Assembly (NCBI GenBank): GCA_029449235.1
Contig: JANATG010000001.1
Span: 4,650,001 to 4,714,000, forward strand
Reading direction: 5' to 3'
DNA length: 64,000 nt
Source of the DNA: Linnemannia schmuckeri
Taxonomy: Eukaryota > Mortierellomycota > Mortierellomycetes > Mortierellales > Mortierellaceae
Both the position numbers and the translations under genes were made by a program. The notes under the pieces were generated by a model, which searched no databases, was not told the DNA's origin, and saw nothing but the letters and a program-made list of their open reading frames with translations. Shown here in pieces: positions 34,050 through 46,931 of this stretch (position 1 is the first letter of the stretch; the number at the start of each line of letters is the position of its first letter).

Positions 34050-37000
34050 TTAGACCTCTTTATTCGACTTTGGTTGCTCTATCGTGTTCGCGCCGTTGCT
34101 GATGTTCTGGTTATTGCTGGTCTGGTTGTTGGACTGGTTGTTGCCCTGGTTGCTACTGTTCTCACTTGCGGACGAGATTTCTATCAGTCCACATAAAAAT
34201 GAAAGTGCACGAAGCCGAGGTCAGCAAAATGATACACAAACGCCAAAAGGAAGGTTAAATCGATACACGCTTGAAAGCCAACGTACCAAGGAGAGTGTCA
34301 ATACTGGGGCTGAGGCGACCTTCATTCGCCTGGAGGATGACATCACAGACCTGCCGCTCGCATGACGGGAACATGTCCGTCAATGTTTCAAGTGCCTGCA
34401 AGTACTCCTCCATACTCTGTTGTTGCTGTTGTTGCTGTGGCGGAGGAGGTTGCTGTAGTTGCTGATGCGTGCCAGAGATGGTCCGCTGACGAGCATTGGG
34501 GACATTACCCGGGTATTCTTCGTCCTGCTGTTGTTGGTAATATCCTCTTGGCTGCTGAGGCGACACCTCTTGGACCGCCTGCCCTGCTGGGACGTATACA
34601 AATTCGGCAAATGAGTCGTCACGCTCCAAAGTGCCCGGCCGCTGTTGCTGCTGCTGTTGCTGCTGTGGCTGACTGCCCTGCGGAATGTGGACGGGGCGTT
34701 GAGGCAGGGTTGGGGGTGTGCCGACGTTGTAATGCTTTTGCTGTTGCTGTTGCTGCTGTAGGTACTGCTCCTGAGTTGGCCGAGGTGGGTAGGGTTTAGA
34801 CATGTCTTCCTCATCGCCATTATCCTGAAACATCTTTTCAATGATATCCAGCGGCTTCTGTATCGTCTTCGTTGCAAAATTAGCACCGCGCTCAATCAGC
34901 GCCGCAGCAGGGTTCCTGATTGAAGGCATGGGCGATAATTTGGAATAGTTCAAGGTTGAAGATGACTCGGATCCTGCACGACTACTGTGATGCTGCAGGA
35001 GCGAAGGCGTCTTTTCCGAAAACTGCGCTGCCTCCGCGGGGGACTGGTACTGCTTCTCGTTGATGGGCGGCCGTGAACGACTGTTACGAGTCGCAGCTGT
35101 ACCCGCGAGAAGAGTTGCCAGTTTACTGTCCTGCTTCCGATGACCTTGAGTTCCAGTTTCAGAGACAATCGAGCTGGCCGGTGACTTGGCCGCCTCTGCT
35201 GCAGCAGCAGCATCAGCCTTCTCCTGACTTAGCTCTGTCATTGTCTTTTCGATCTGCGAGTCAAAATCTGCTGCCGAAATTGACAGCGAGCTCGCCTCCA
35301 GGTTCTCAATGAATGAAATAGCACCATCCAGCGATGCCAAATAGTATCCTGCTTCTGCTTGCAGTTTGTCCGGATTCCTGAACCTTGATATATACCTATT
35401 GGAGAAATCATGTGTTTTTTGAGTTAGCAGGTCTTGCTTTGAGACAAATATATCTCTTAGTGTAGTCAGTTTAGATACTTACTGGACATTGGAAACGAGA
35501 TTAGGCGGGTTGGCCTGCAGTACAACATAGATGAGAATGGGCAAGAAAGTGTCGGCTCCTTTTGAATTGCCCTCTGAGCGACGAATGAGTGCTACATGAA
35601 ATGAAAAACGTGTCAGGTCAGCCTTAGTATAGGAACCAGTAAGTACTTCAGTTACGGCCTATTCATCAAGAGTCAACTTACTAAAAATGAACTTGCAGCA
35701 GTTCAGGATGCAAATGACCTTGTCGCGAGGAGCTTTGTAACTATTGATCTTCTTCAACTCTACCATGAAAAAATAATGGCAGTTGCCAGTTAGCATAAGT
35801 TTTTCCTTCAAGGTCTGCACTGGTATTGAAGATACCTGAAGGTGACTGAAATAACAGGATGGGTCATACCAGCTTGCGCCTTGTCTAGGTATGCTGCGTT
35901 GTGGGCGTTGTCAGGAATGTCCAAGTGCTCAGGCTTAATCCAGCGAAAGATCCGGATCTTTTGCGTCAAAACTTCGTCCCGCTCTGCGTCATCCGTCGTT
36001 GAAGGTGAGAACGTGCTATTATATAAAACAAGATTGTCAGAAGTCAGTAAAGTTGCTCATGTAGACGTTTCTGAGGTGCAATCTGTCACAGAGCCTGCAC
36101 AAGTCACTTACTAGGCGAAGAGGCGGTTCATGACGAGTTTCTCCATGCCTTCCTTGACGTTTTCAAACTCCTGATCCGACACGTTCCTCCAGAGTTCGCA
36201 CATCTCCATCTTCCCTGTAATGAACTAGACGAGATACGGTGAAAGGATATCGTTTGGATGAGTTGACTGTGTATATCGGGACCGAGAATGACCTATGTAA
36301 TAAATTGGTACGACTTACGTCCAAAAAGTCGTGGATGATCTTGATCTGCTCGTTCACTGTCCATGGCTTCTTGTCAAACTCCTTCAGAAAACTAGGTAAA
36401 GACAACATTAAAAGGACACGGTGAGCATGATGACTGATATCCACTAGCCTGTAGGATAGACAATGTTGTAATCAAGGCACGCTGGCTGTACCTTTGAAAG
36501 TATCGGGTGATGGGGGTGGCGCTTCTATGTCGCATCTGCTCCAGAAACTTGTGGAAATCAAAAGGAATGTCCTTGGGTTTTGGTGGCTCGGATCGACTAC
36601 TGTTGCTTCCAACAGTTCCACGATCATTGTTGTTGCTGGTCGAAGTCTCAGGCGAGAGGAGGCTCTTTTGTCGAGACTCTGACTTTTTCTTGGACGAAGT
36701 CGACGAAGATCTGGCCTTCTCTGCCATTGCAGCCTCGACATCGTGTGTTATCCTGGGCGAGTCCATTTGTTGTGGTGTTCTGGGCGATGATGCAGAGGAA
36801 AGTGACAGGGCGGGTGAAAGTGCGGCCTCGGGCATTCCTCGTGAAAGAATTGTCTCTGTTACTTCCTCATTGTTTGCTGCATCTATAGAATTTGGATGTG
36901 CAAAATATACAAAACATGATTAGGAACTATATGTCAGCGTATACACCTACCCGTCCTTGCTGACCAGAAAATGACAGGGTTCATACCTTCAGCTGCTTTA

Positions 37001-37571
37001 GCTTCGACAAGTGGGTCAAACTGCATCAGGATCTTGGCCAGTTCCTTTTTAGACTCCTCCTCGTTACCTTTATCCTCTGGTGTATCAGTTTCCTTGGGCT
37101 GAGTTGCACCGTCCGTGTCTGCTGAAGGCTCGTCAATGATGGTAACGTGTTTTTCCGTCGAGGCGATCCTGCTAAGCCGACGTCTATTTTAGAACAATAG
37201 AGTATCCTCATTAGTACCAATGGCTCGGACCTCATTATTATGTCAACTGAGTTGGGCATTTTTTTCGGTTGTTCATACCCAATAGTGGACATGGACGACT
37301 TGCGACGTGTTAGAGTTGGTTCTGAAGAGCCATTTTCGGTTTCTCCTGCTGTTGTGGGAATGTCAGCAAAGGTGATGTTTCCGGTTGACCCCTGTAGTGA
37401 GGTTGCAGTTGTAGGGTCATGTTGGCTTATGGTGTTCGCCTCTGGCTGTGGGCTCTTTGTACTATGTTGCCCTGCTTCAACAGATGAGGAGTAGTTATTG
37501 TCGGTGGGGGATGTTTTTTGCAGGGTGTCTCTGAGTGTGTCCCTATCGTCGTCGCCCTCCCGAGAAGACAT
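34050..37571 (-). CDS. VPS9: VPS9-domain Rab5 guanine nucleotide exchange factor with C-terminal CUE domain
   Basis: Ten exons (37279-37571, 36987-37183, 36492-36882, 36319-36391, 36112-36224, 35870-36015, 35682-35759, 35483-35591, 34287-35395, 34050-34180) give 879 residues. VPS9 proteins activate Rab5/Vps21 GTPases on endosomes and drive transport to the vacuole. Residues 1-290 are disordered. The helical bundle and VPS9 core lie at about 290-500: FLKEFDKKPWTVNEQIKIIH, QKIRIFRWIKPEHLDIP, APRDKVICILNCCKFI, ADTFLPILIYVVLQANPPNL and YISRFRNPDKLQAEAGYYL. The next 300 residues are disordered with several Gln runs. A CUE domain (ALETLTDMFPSCERQVCDVI to about 837) should bind ubiquitin, as in yeast Vps9. 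A Asn/Ser/Gln-rich tail ends the protein. It is transcribed divergently from the complex I gene. Confidence 0.93.
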
Positions 37572-38013
37572 TTCGTCGTTTCTTTTTTTCCTTCCTGTCC
37601 TTGCGGGTGGATGTGTAGTTGAAAAGGAAGTAGGAGGTGTGAGGGAGGCGAGAGGTTGAGAAAAGGAGAAAAGGAGAAAAGGAGAAGTTGGGGTTGTGGT
37701 ACTTCTTCACTCTTTTTGAACCGAAGAAAGCGTGAGGTAAAAAAGACACGCAGCCAGCACACGGGGCTGAAGTCAGACCAGGCAAAAAGGCAAAGACAAA
37801 ATTCAAATCACGTGCGTCATTAGTTTCCTCCATCACTTAGTACTAGCGATTATAATTACCACGGTGATATCAACTCGGGATTTTTTGAGTGCTCCTTCCC
37901 CTTCTAGTTCGAACCTCGGAGATCTGTCTGAGGCATCATCCACCTTCCCATCACCTCACTCCTTCTCTCTCCCTTCCTTCCTCCTTCCCGCCTCTCCTCC
38001 TTCATATATAATC
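37572..38013. other. Divergent promoter, VPS9 and complex I subunit
   Basis: 442 bases serve both genes. The complex I side is CT-rich (37930-38010). A TATATAA lies only a few bases before the complex I start codon and is probably too close to act as a TATA box for it. Confidence 0.5.
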
Positions 38014-39548
38014 ATGTTTGGTCGTTCCCTCGTCAAGCAGGCTGCTGCCCCTGCCCTCCGCTCTATCGCCGTCAAGCGCACCATCACCACCTCGCCCATC
38101 GCCCTCTCTGACAAGCTCTTTGTGGTAAATAGATCCAGTTCCGGACCTGATTCTCCGAAAGTCAAGCCGACACCTTCACACACTCTCTCTCTGGACAACA
38201 AGTATTCTCTATACGGACAAGCATCGGATCAGCGCACTTCACCTATGTTGTCACTTTGTCACATCGGCAACAAAAGAAACCGCGTCGACAACACGTCAAG
38301 GCACTTCGCCCTTTCCTACTTCGGCACGAACACACAGACTACTTTTCAGTGTGCTTTCCCTCTTCCGGACACCGATGACCTCCCACACGTTCCACCTCCG
38401 AACACCTTCTTTCTCACAATCCACTTTCTGCTTTCCACCAAAATAGCACCGCGATACTTCAGACAACAATGCCAACCTCAAGTTTGAATTCACCCCCGAG
38501 AACATGGAGCGCGCAAAGGAGATCATGGCCAAGTACCCTCCTCAGTACAAGAAGGGCGCCATCATGCCCCTTCTTGACCTCGGTCAGCGTCAGCTCGGCT
38601 GGACCAGCTTGCCCGTCATGAACGCCGTCGCCAAGATGGTCGAGGTCCCCCCTATGCGTGTCTATGAGGTTGCCACCTTCTACACCATGTACAACCGGTA
38701 CGTTGTTGATCCGGTTCCTTTACTGACTGCACCTGTAGCGATTTGGCGATAATAGATCGCGTCGCGATTTATTTGACAAGCTCCTTTCAGGATCGGATAT
38801 CTCGCTCCGGAATGCATTGGACATTTTTTTGGATCATACCAGGAAGCTACTTTTTTTTAAGCGAAACATGATTCATTTATACAGAAGGCAGAGATTAACG
38901 GAGAGATAGGCTGAGAGGGAGAAAGAATCGAAGAAGGAATGGAGGAATGAAAGAAGAAAACTGGGAAAGAAAAATGGAGGGGAGGAGAGAAGATTAAGGG
39001 AAAGAAAAAGGAATAAAATAAGGGCGATGAAAGGGAATGTCAACAATGACACTCGGAAGGAATCAATTGCCTACAAGATGCCATGAAACTGCTTTTTCAG
39101 AACATACATACTTTTGAAATCAGGATCAACTAACATGCTCTTCTTCTTTGATCTCAATATGGATAATAGCGAGCCTGTCGGCAAATATTTCTTGCAGTTG
39201 TGCACGACCACACCATGCCAGCTGTGCGGATCAACAGAGATTTTGAAGACTATTGAGAAGGACTTGGGCATCAAGGTCGGAGAGACTACCAAGGACGGCA
39301 AGTTCACTTTGGTCGAGGTCGAGTGCGCCGGAGCCTGTGTGAACGCCCCCGTCTTGGCTGTGAACGATGACTACTATGAGGATTTGACTTCCGAGACCAC
39401 CATCAAGGTCCTTGCCTCGCTCAAGAACGGAAAGCCCCTCAAGGCCGGTCCCCAGTCCGGTCGCCACACTTGCGAACCCAAGGGTGGCCTTACCTCCTTG
39501 ACCTCTGAACCTACCGGCCCTGGCTTCATGATCCGCCCTGACCTGTAA
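38014..39548 (+). CDS. nuo-24: NADH:ubiquinone oxidoreductase 24 kDa subunit (NDUFV2/NuoE)
   Basis: Exons 38014-38124, 38447-38697 and 39170-39548 give 246 residues. The subunit is part of the NADH-oxidising N module of mitochondrial complex I and carries the 2Fe-2S cluster N1a. The first 30 or so residues (MFGRSLVKQAAAPALRSIAV then KRTITT) are Arg/Lys/Ala-rich, as in a mitochondrial presequence. The thioredoxin-like fold motifs are present: AIMPLLDLGQRQLGWTSLPV, RVYEVATFYTMYNR, and the four cluster cysteines Cys132, Cys137 (CTTTPC), Cys173 and Cys177 (CAGAC). The C-terminal GPGFMIRPDL is typical. Introns are long for this window (322 and 472 bases); the second interrupts between the YNR and EPVGKYF motifs. 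Complete. Confidence 0.95.
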
Positions 39549-39988
39549 AAAAGTCTTGACTATTACCTCTTTTACTAAACAGTTCCTTTTTTTTTTCTTA
39601 CTAAAAACCGTCATTTCCCAAAGAAGACTACGAACAATTACCGTCCACCACCTTCTCTTCTTTTTCATTCCTTCGTTTTTTATTCCTCTCCTCTCATTCA
39701 TTTCCACTAACTACATACACACGTTTCTTAACAGAAATTACTCCAATAAAACCACCCCATGATAGAGCATTTGTGTCCATTTTCGGGTCTTTTGATAAAG
39801 TGTTCGTGTACTCGCACCAATGTGAAGTTTGTTGTGAAAAAACAAATAGTCTGCATGCATGTTAAATACACATATGTTTTTATTTTTCGAGAAATGCTCG
39901 TATGTATTAAGAAGAGAAAAGGAGCTTAGAGAAAAGAAGGAAGAGGGGGTACTTATGAGAGTTGGATGAAGAGGATGAGGAGATGAAT
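39549..39988. other. Convergent 3' flanks
   Basis: The 3' regions of the complex I gene (+) and SFT2 gene (-) meet here. T-rich on the plus strand after the complex I stop. No further feature. Confidence 0.5.
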
Positions 39989-41731
39989 TTACACTTCGAT
40001 GCAGCCTCCGACGACCTTCTTGATGGCAGCACGGCCGTAGGGGATATAGGATGCGCTGTACCAAAACAGAGCGAGGAATTGAATGATGCAGAGAACCAAG
40101 CACAACACCGACGATTGGATCTGATTGTAAATAGGGACAAAAAAAAAAAGAACAATTGGTTAGATCGGCTGCAATGTACGGGAATAGCTGTCATTTAAAA
40201 TAAGGAACAGAACAAGAACGTACGGTAAAGGCGACGATGAGGGTGACGACGATCATGGCCAAGAAGACAATAGAGGCAACCATGCGGACTGTAGACGGAA
40301 ATGACATGGATCAATAGAAAAAGGTTAGCACCTGATCTTCTCATGAATCCTTAGTGTCAATAAATAGCAGTGCTCCCTCTGGTTATCCATGAATGTACCT
40401 GGTGCGAACATGGTCTTGAGCTGTTTGCCGGGTCCGATCAAGAAGGTCGTGCTGTATGTCACAAAAGGACAGTTACAAAAAAAAAGAATGAATATCAGTT
40501 AGCATTCAGCCATCTACTGATTGATCACCCTGCAGCAGCCCTCGTGTATATGTGGTTTCGATATGTTTACCTGAGCATGGAAATGATGTTGCCCAATGTG
40601 AAGAAAACGGCAAAGAGAGCGAGCTGCCCGGTGGCAAGGGACAAGGTCGACTGTTAACGTGGCAATAGGAAAAGGAGATGTAAAAATTGATAGGTCAGTT
40701 CATGTCTCAACTGATTCTTTTGTTTTGTTATCCTCCTTAGTCAGTCAATGCAACAGCCATCAAACAGCCCTTGGCATATCTATTTTTTTTTTTTGTATTT
40801 TGTTTTCGACAAGGTTTGTTTGCTTTTGTAGGAGTAACTTACCAAGATGGAGATCAAGAACCCAACGACAAAGCTAAGAAAGAACAGCGCAAGGAGAGAC
40901 AAAAAAAATAAGTAGAGGATGAGTCGTTTTGTCTGGTCGCACAAGACGTTGGGAGTCGCACGCCGCGCAGGGCTATTAAATATTATTAGCGAACGAGAGG
41001 TCCATTGGTGTCTGGCCACTGTCGCCGCTGAATCGAGTCCTTGTGAAGGCTGCATTTTTGTTTTTTTTTCTTCTTCCTTGGCGTACTCTAAGTTAGTGCC
41101 GCGGGTGCCTTGGCAGTTTGTCATCTCCTCCATACCATGTTCATCCTTCCGTCTCCTGAGGGTCTTGTTGAAATGTCTCACACCACTGTTATTGCAGCTG
41201 TTGTTCCTGAAGCCAATTGATGAGAAAGTCCGTCTTGGTTTTCCTGGCTGACTTCTACTGACGTCGTCGGGTGTCTCAGAAGAAGAAAGAGGAGGAGGAA
41301 GAAAGAGGTTCCATGGATGGAACAGGACGAAAGTTGCAAGCAGGCAAGGTAACCCAAACCGTTGGATAAGGGTTGACGGCAGAAGAGGGAACAGGGAAGA
41401 GGCATACCAAATACCGAATCCATAGAGACGCTGAGTGCGGTTGAGAGTGAAGCAGCTCAGAGGGTTGGAGTCGTCCATGACCTATGTTGTATGCAGCCAT
41501 AATAGCAGGAGAGAAAGTGTGAGTGTGAGTTTGAAAATAAGAAAAAATGAGAGATGAGTCTCATTGTGCGGGGAGTTGGATTCGACGGTTGGTGAGAGCA
41601 GCTTAAACAGGCATAAGCTTCTGTGTTGTTCTTTTTTGGATAGGTGGGTGTCGTTGTTGGTTGATGGTATGTAGAAGGCGTCGACTTACATCGTCGTTGT
41701 TCGCGACGGAAGACATTCCCCAGATGGCCAT
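39989..41731 (-). CDS. SFT2: SFT2-family vesicle transport membrane protein
   Basis: Seven small exons (41690-41731, 41408-41481, 40843-40873, 40571-40650, 40399-40451, 40224-40288, 39989-40120) close in frame to 158 residues, close to animal SFT2D1 in length. SFT2 proteins act in fusion of endosome-derived vesicles with the Golgi. After a short polar N-terminus come four membrane spans: NRTQRLYGFGICFVVGFLIS, LFAVFFTLGNIISML, VASIVFLAMIVVTLIVAF and LCLVLCIIQFLALFWYSASY. Family signatures are GFGICFVVGF, TFLIGPGKQLKTMFAP and YIPYGRAAIKK. Exon 3 is a 31-base microexon that encodes most of the first membrane span. Divergently transcribed from the first acyl-CoA synthetase. Confidence 0.93.
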
Positions 41732-42989
41732 TGTTGTAGTACTGGTTGTTGGTGGTTGAAGGAGAAGGAGGAACGAGAAGGAGAGGAAGGGGTGAAGGAT
41801 GAAAAGGAGGGAGGGCGTAGGGCGAAGAAGAAGAAAAAAGAAGTTTAAAAAGAAGAGAGCGATGAGAAAAAAAAGATGAAGAGGGACTTGCTTCCACAAG
41901 GAAAAAGTAAAGGAAGAAACAGCGAGGGCGGGAAGTGAAGGTAAAACGGACTACTATCACGTGGTACATGAAAGCACTCGCTCGTTGTCTTGGAACCCCT
42001 TAAAGGAGAAATCAATCCAGGAACGAGCAAGTAGCAATAATAATGTCTGATCAATTGATCAACTGAGTGCGCTCCTGTGTATTGATGGCGACCCGTCGAT
42101 TATCTTGGAGCTATCAGTGGAGCAATGCTTAGCCTCGCTCCCATATATATGTATGTATGTATTCCCAATGGATAGCCAACCTGCATGGCTATGTGTCATT
42201 GTCATTGTCATCGAGGCGCCCTTGTTGCATTCCTTGCTCTGTCAGTTCAGCTCTATATTCACTATCTCTTCTCCCTTCAGCTACCTACCAGAATGGACAC
42301 AAAATGTAGACAACCAAGCAAGGTTCATAGCCTCCACATCGGACTCTGGTTAGTATTCTCTGCCCCAGCCATTTTCTCTCCTCACCCCACAAGAATAATA
42401 ATGTGCCACTTGGACGGTTTTTTTTTTTTTTTTTTACACTTTCTCGATCGGTATTGACGGACAAATGGGGACACTATTCATTAGCGTGGTTATGTTGTGC
42501 TATGTATGTCCACGCCTTTCTCGCTCTTGTTTGGTTGTGGGTTGTTTGCTGTTCACCACCACCAATCGACCAATTGACCAATGGTTCATCACTGCGATCG
42601 CCTCTAGCCCTCGGCTAAAGTCCGGGTCTTCTCTTCCCTTTTTTCTTTCATTCTCTGCGTAAACCGATCTCCTTTCCTTGTCACTCCTGGGTATTTATAC
42701 AGACGAAGACTGGTCCACCCAAATCTCCTTTTTCATGTCACTACTCTTCTTCTCCTTTTTCTTCTTCTTCTTCCTCTTCCTCGTCTTTCGCTTCGCATCT
42801 TTTTTCTTTTCTTTCTTTCCTTCAGACCCCCCTTTTTTTATTTCTTTGTTCACTTTCCTTCTCCACTATTCTCCACTCCACTCTAGCCGTCAACAACACC
42901 CCTTTTCTTTTCTCCAACTCATTCATTCTTCCCTTTGGTCGCATCAACTCCACTCTCTTTCGAGCTAATTTCACTTCATCACTACCACC
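41732..42989. other. Divergent promoter, SFT2 and acyl-CoA synthetase
   Basis: About 1.26 kb. It holds a T run near 42420-42436 and a strongly CT-rich leader (42720-42960) ahead of the synthetase start. Open frames here are composition artefacts. Confidence 0.5.
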
Positions 42990-45900
42990 ATGCCCGTTTT
43001 CAAAAAGTACGACTTGAACAAGCAGAGTATTGAGGTCCCCGGCACCCGCACCCCCGGAGCCACCGGTAAATAAAACAATCGAAACCCTTTTCCGCCACCT
43101 CGGTTCACACACACAGGCCCTTACACATGAACCGAACTAGTCACTGCACATGAAACGTTTCTCTAACTCATCTTTATTATACCCTTCAACTTCTAACTAG
43201 GCCACTACAGACACGTTGGGTTCGTGGACGGACTGGTTGAAAATATCCGTGCCGATCCCACGGTCAAGACCCTCTACGATCTCTTCCAGAGCTGTAAGAT
43301 GCCTCTCTACAAATAGGATGACATAAACATACGGACGGGTATATAAATTATCCCGTGGAGAAATAGCCACTAACCCTACCCAATGGATCCCATCACATTC
43401 CTCCTTCAACAGCACTGGCAAAGTTCCAAGACAAGGACATGCTAGGTTCTCGCAACTACGATCCAGTGACAAAGACCTGGAGTGGATACATCTGGCAGTC
43501 ATACCGCCAGGTCGACCAACGCGTCAATGCCTTTGGAAGCGGTGTCATGCACATCAACGAGGCCATCCTCGGCAACACCCAGTTGAACCGCTGGTCCCTT
43601 GGTATCTGGTCTCTCAACCGCCCTGAATGGTTCATCTCGGAGATGATCTGCAATTACTACAACCTCGTCTCTGTCCCCCTCTATGAGACTCTCGGACCAG
43701 ACGCCGTCGAGTATGTCATGAATCACGCCGAGATCAAGGTCGCCGTCGTCAGTGGTATGCTGTTTTTTCACTTTGATCCTTTTTGTCCGATCATGTTCAT
43801 CGCTCTTCTTTTTGTCTCTCTCACCCTGTATGCCCTGCATCGGGGGAATACATTCAAAAAAATACGTGTCCCTTCCCTTCCTCGTTTTTTGTGCTCACAT
43901 CTTGACACTTTCTTTTCTCCACATGCAAATCAATAGGTAACCACATCGCATCGTTGTTGGAAATGTCAGACAAGTTGCCTAACCTCAGGGCCATCATCAG
44001 TATGGACTCACTTGCCGAGGGCGTTCTTGCACCCGGTGTTTCTTCTGCCTCTTCCATCCTCCGTGCCTGGAGCAACGACAGGGGTATCAAGATCTATGAC
44101 TTCCAGCAAGTCGAAGCCCTCGGCCGTGAATACCCCCGTCGCCACATCCCTCCCCAGCCCGAAGAAGGTACTCTTCGATTTCTTGAGACGTTATTACCCT
44201 TTAGTATCAATTCTGCGATCTGCGGGCGCGGGCTAATGATGTTTTCTGTTGTTTCATAACATATAATAGTCGCTTCACTCTGCTACACAAGTGGAACCAC
44301 CGGTCAGCCTGTAAGTTATCTAGTATCTTCGACGTCCTGTTTCCTCCTTTGACCAGAGTACTTGTAACACTCTATTTGTCTGTGTCTGTCTCATAGAAAG
44401 GAGCTATGTTGACCCACAGGAACTTTATTGCTGCTGTTGGAGCCAACCGCGAGGGAATGGTCACCGACCACACCGATACCGTCATCAGGTGCGTTTTCTT
44501 AGGTTGATTGACACTGCGGGATTGTACATGTAAAGAAAATAGTAGGAGATCGACAGCTAACCTCTGGACATCTTTTATTTAAATCACATCAGTTACTTGC
44601 CATTGGCACACATCATGGGACGTGTGGTCGACACCAACTCTGCATACTCCGGATGTAGAATCGGATACTTCCGTGGAGATTTGTTGTTGTTAATGGAGGA
44701 TATTGTCGAGCTCAAGCCCACCTTCTTCCCCACCGTCCCTCGCCTGCTCAACCGCATCTACGCCAAGGTTGTTGCTTCGACTGTTGATGCCCCCGGATTG
44801 GTTGGCAAGCTGGCTCGTCGTGGTGTCGCCACAAAGTTGGCCAACTTGGAGGCAGGAAAAGGTGTTACTCATCCTCTGTGGGACCGTTTGTTGTTCAATA
44901 AGGTCAAGATGGCGCTTGGTGGAAACGTCCAGGCGATCTTGACGGGATCTGCTCCTATTGCCAAGGAGGTCTTGAACTTTTTGCGTGTCGCCTTTGGATG
45001 CATTATCCTTGAGGGTTATGGCGCCACCGAAGGCATGGCCACTGCCACCATCACCATGGCCGAGTATGTTTCTTACAAGGAGCTAGCTTGTTCGTATAAT
45101 GTTGTGTTGCCTCTTGTAAATTATTGACTAACTTTTTTTGTAACGAATATTCTCCTAACAGTGAGCACCAGCCTGGAATTGTCGGATGCCCTCGATCAGG
45201 AGTGGAGCTCAAGTTGGTGGATGTTCCTGAGATGAACTACTTTGCGACGGACAAGCCCTTTCCCCGTGGCGAGATTATGATTCGTGGAGCAACTGTCTTC
45301 AAGGGTTACTACAAGGACGAGAAGAACACACTCGATACCATTGACAGTGAGGGCTGGCTCAAGTCGGGCGATATTGGTTTCATCGACAACCGTGGATGTC
45401 TTACTATTATTGACCGCAAGAAGAATATCTTCAAGGTACTTTTAGTTGCTTCTTTTCATTCTTATCTTTAATTTTCATGGTTGCATAGTATTTGCTAATA
45501 GTTCCATTTTTATTTTCTCTCTACTTGAATCTTATGCTCAATGCAAACAGCTGGCTCAAGGAGAATACATCGCACCAGAAAAGATTGAGAACGTGCTGTT
45601 ATCGAGATGCAACCTGGTGATGCAGATCTACGTTCACGGCGACTCTCTAGAGTCGACCCTCGTTTGTGTCGCCATCCCCGACCCTGAGACCTTCCTTCCC
45701 TTCGCCAATGCTATCGCAGGCACAAATGTCACCATGACTGACCCCGTAGGACTCGGCAAGTTGCTTAAAGATCCCAAGGTCAAGACCGCATACTTGAAGG
45801 AACTCGAGAAGGCGGGTCAGGCTGGTGGGTTGAGAGGGTTCGAGGTTGTGAAGCGGGTTCACTTGTCGATGGATATGTTTTCGGTGGAGAACAATATGAT

Positions 45901-46009
45901 GACGCCTACATCCAAGGTGCGTCGTCCTCAGGTCAAGGAGTACTTTTTAGATGCCATCAAGTCTATGTACGACGATATCCATTTCACCACCATCGTTGCC
46001 AAATTGTAA
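42990..46009 (+). CDS. Long-chain acyl-CoA synthetase, peroxisomal type (tandem copy 1)
   Basis: Nine exons (42990-43065, 43201-43293, 43413-43754, 43937-44167, 44270-44310, 44397-44488, 44593-45063, 45162-45435, 45551-46009) give 692 residues. The enzyme activates long-chain fatty acids to acyl-CoA using ATP. AMP-binding motifs are intact: YTSGTTGQPKGAMLTHRN (from Tyr253), YLPLAHIMGRV, GYGATEG, GEIMIRG, SGDIG, DRKKNIFKLAQGEYIAPEKI. The last three residues, AKL, form a canonical type 1 peroxisomal targeting signal, so a role in feeding beta-oxidation is likely. The start MPVFKKYDLNKQSIEVPGTR is shared with the next gene. Its exon 4/5 junction (EE|VASLC) is an intron absent from the sister gene. 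No lesion seen. Confidence 0.95.
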
Positions 46010-46931
46010 ATTCTCTTGTGTTTCTTGTCTCCCTCCCTGCTTTCTTCCTCCTTTTGTCAAATAATAAATCCGAATTTGAAAACCTTGTTTCCTTCTCGCT
46101 CTCCTCCACTTTTCTGTCAACACAACAACATCAACACGGTCTGATCGGTCAATGGGCAAAAGTAAAACACACATCCCCATAGTTTCGTTGCACAAAAGTC
46201 AAAAGGAATGGAATGAGAGTTGGCATACACAAGTGTGTGAATAAACCAACGGAGAATTGCTTGCAAATTGGCCACAGCAATCGAAAAAAAACGGACCGAT
46301 CACAGCCAGGTACCGAAGTAGGGCAGGTCTTTACAAGGTCCTATGTACTGTCCTTAATGCTAATACTCTTTGCCCTCATAACCCCTTGATGTCCCCCCGT
46401 GGCTTTCTCATTCCTCCCACATGGATAAATGATGATGATGTCTATGACACAAGCTGGGTACACTCCCCTTCTCTCATAATCCAATGAGATGTCCTTGGCT
46501 CATAATTATTTACCCTGAGCGAGCCACTGCTGCTCTTCCCCGCAAAACCCTTTATGTCTGCCCTGTCCTGTTCAGTTCCGGCTGATAGTACCCAATAGGA
46601 AGACGGACCATGGCGGAGACCCCGCAAATGAAGTTTGAACGTCTTAACAGCCAACTAGCCGGTCAATTATTTGTTTCTTGCCATTCTCTCCTTGCCCCCG
46701 AGGGCTATTAAAAGGAGAGCAAGTGTGGAGGAGAGGGAACCTTTCTTCTCCTCTTTCATTAGCATTCTTCATTCCTTTTCTCTCCTCGGTCGCCCTCGAG
46801 ACTAATTCACCTTCCTTCCTTCCTTTCTTCCCTCCATCTCATACCACATTCACTCCCCACTCTTATTTAACGACCCCTTGTTCTTCTCAACCTTCCACTT
46901 TTCACTTCTAACACTCCTTTCTATATAAACC
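46010..46931. other. Intergenic region between tandem synthetase genes
   Basis: 922 bases holding the first gene's 3' flank and the second gene's promoter. A CT-rich leader occupies about 46735-46915. A TATATAAA sits immediately before the ATG and is probably fortuitous. Confidence 0.5.

Noticed and set aside
46921..46930. TATATAAA immediately before the second acyl-CoA synthetase start as its TATA box
   Set aside because: It lies next to the ATG, leaving no room for a transcription start and leader.
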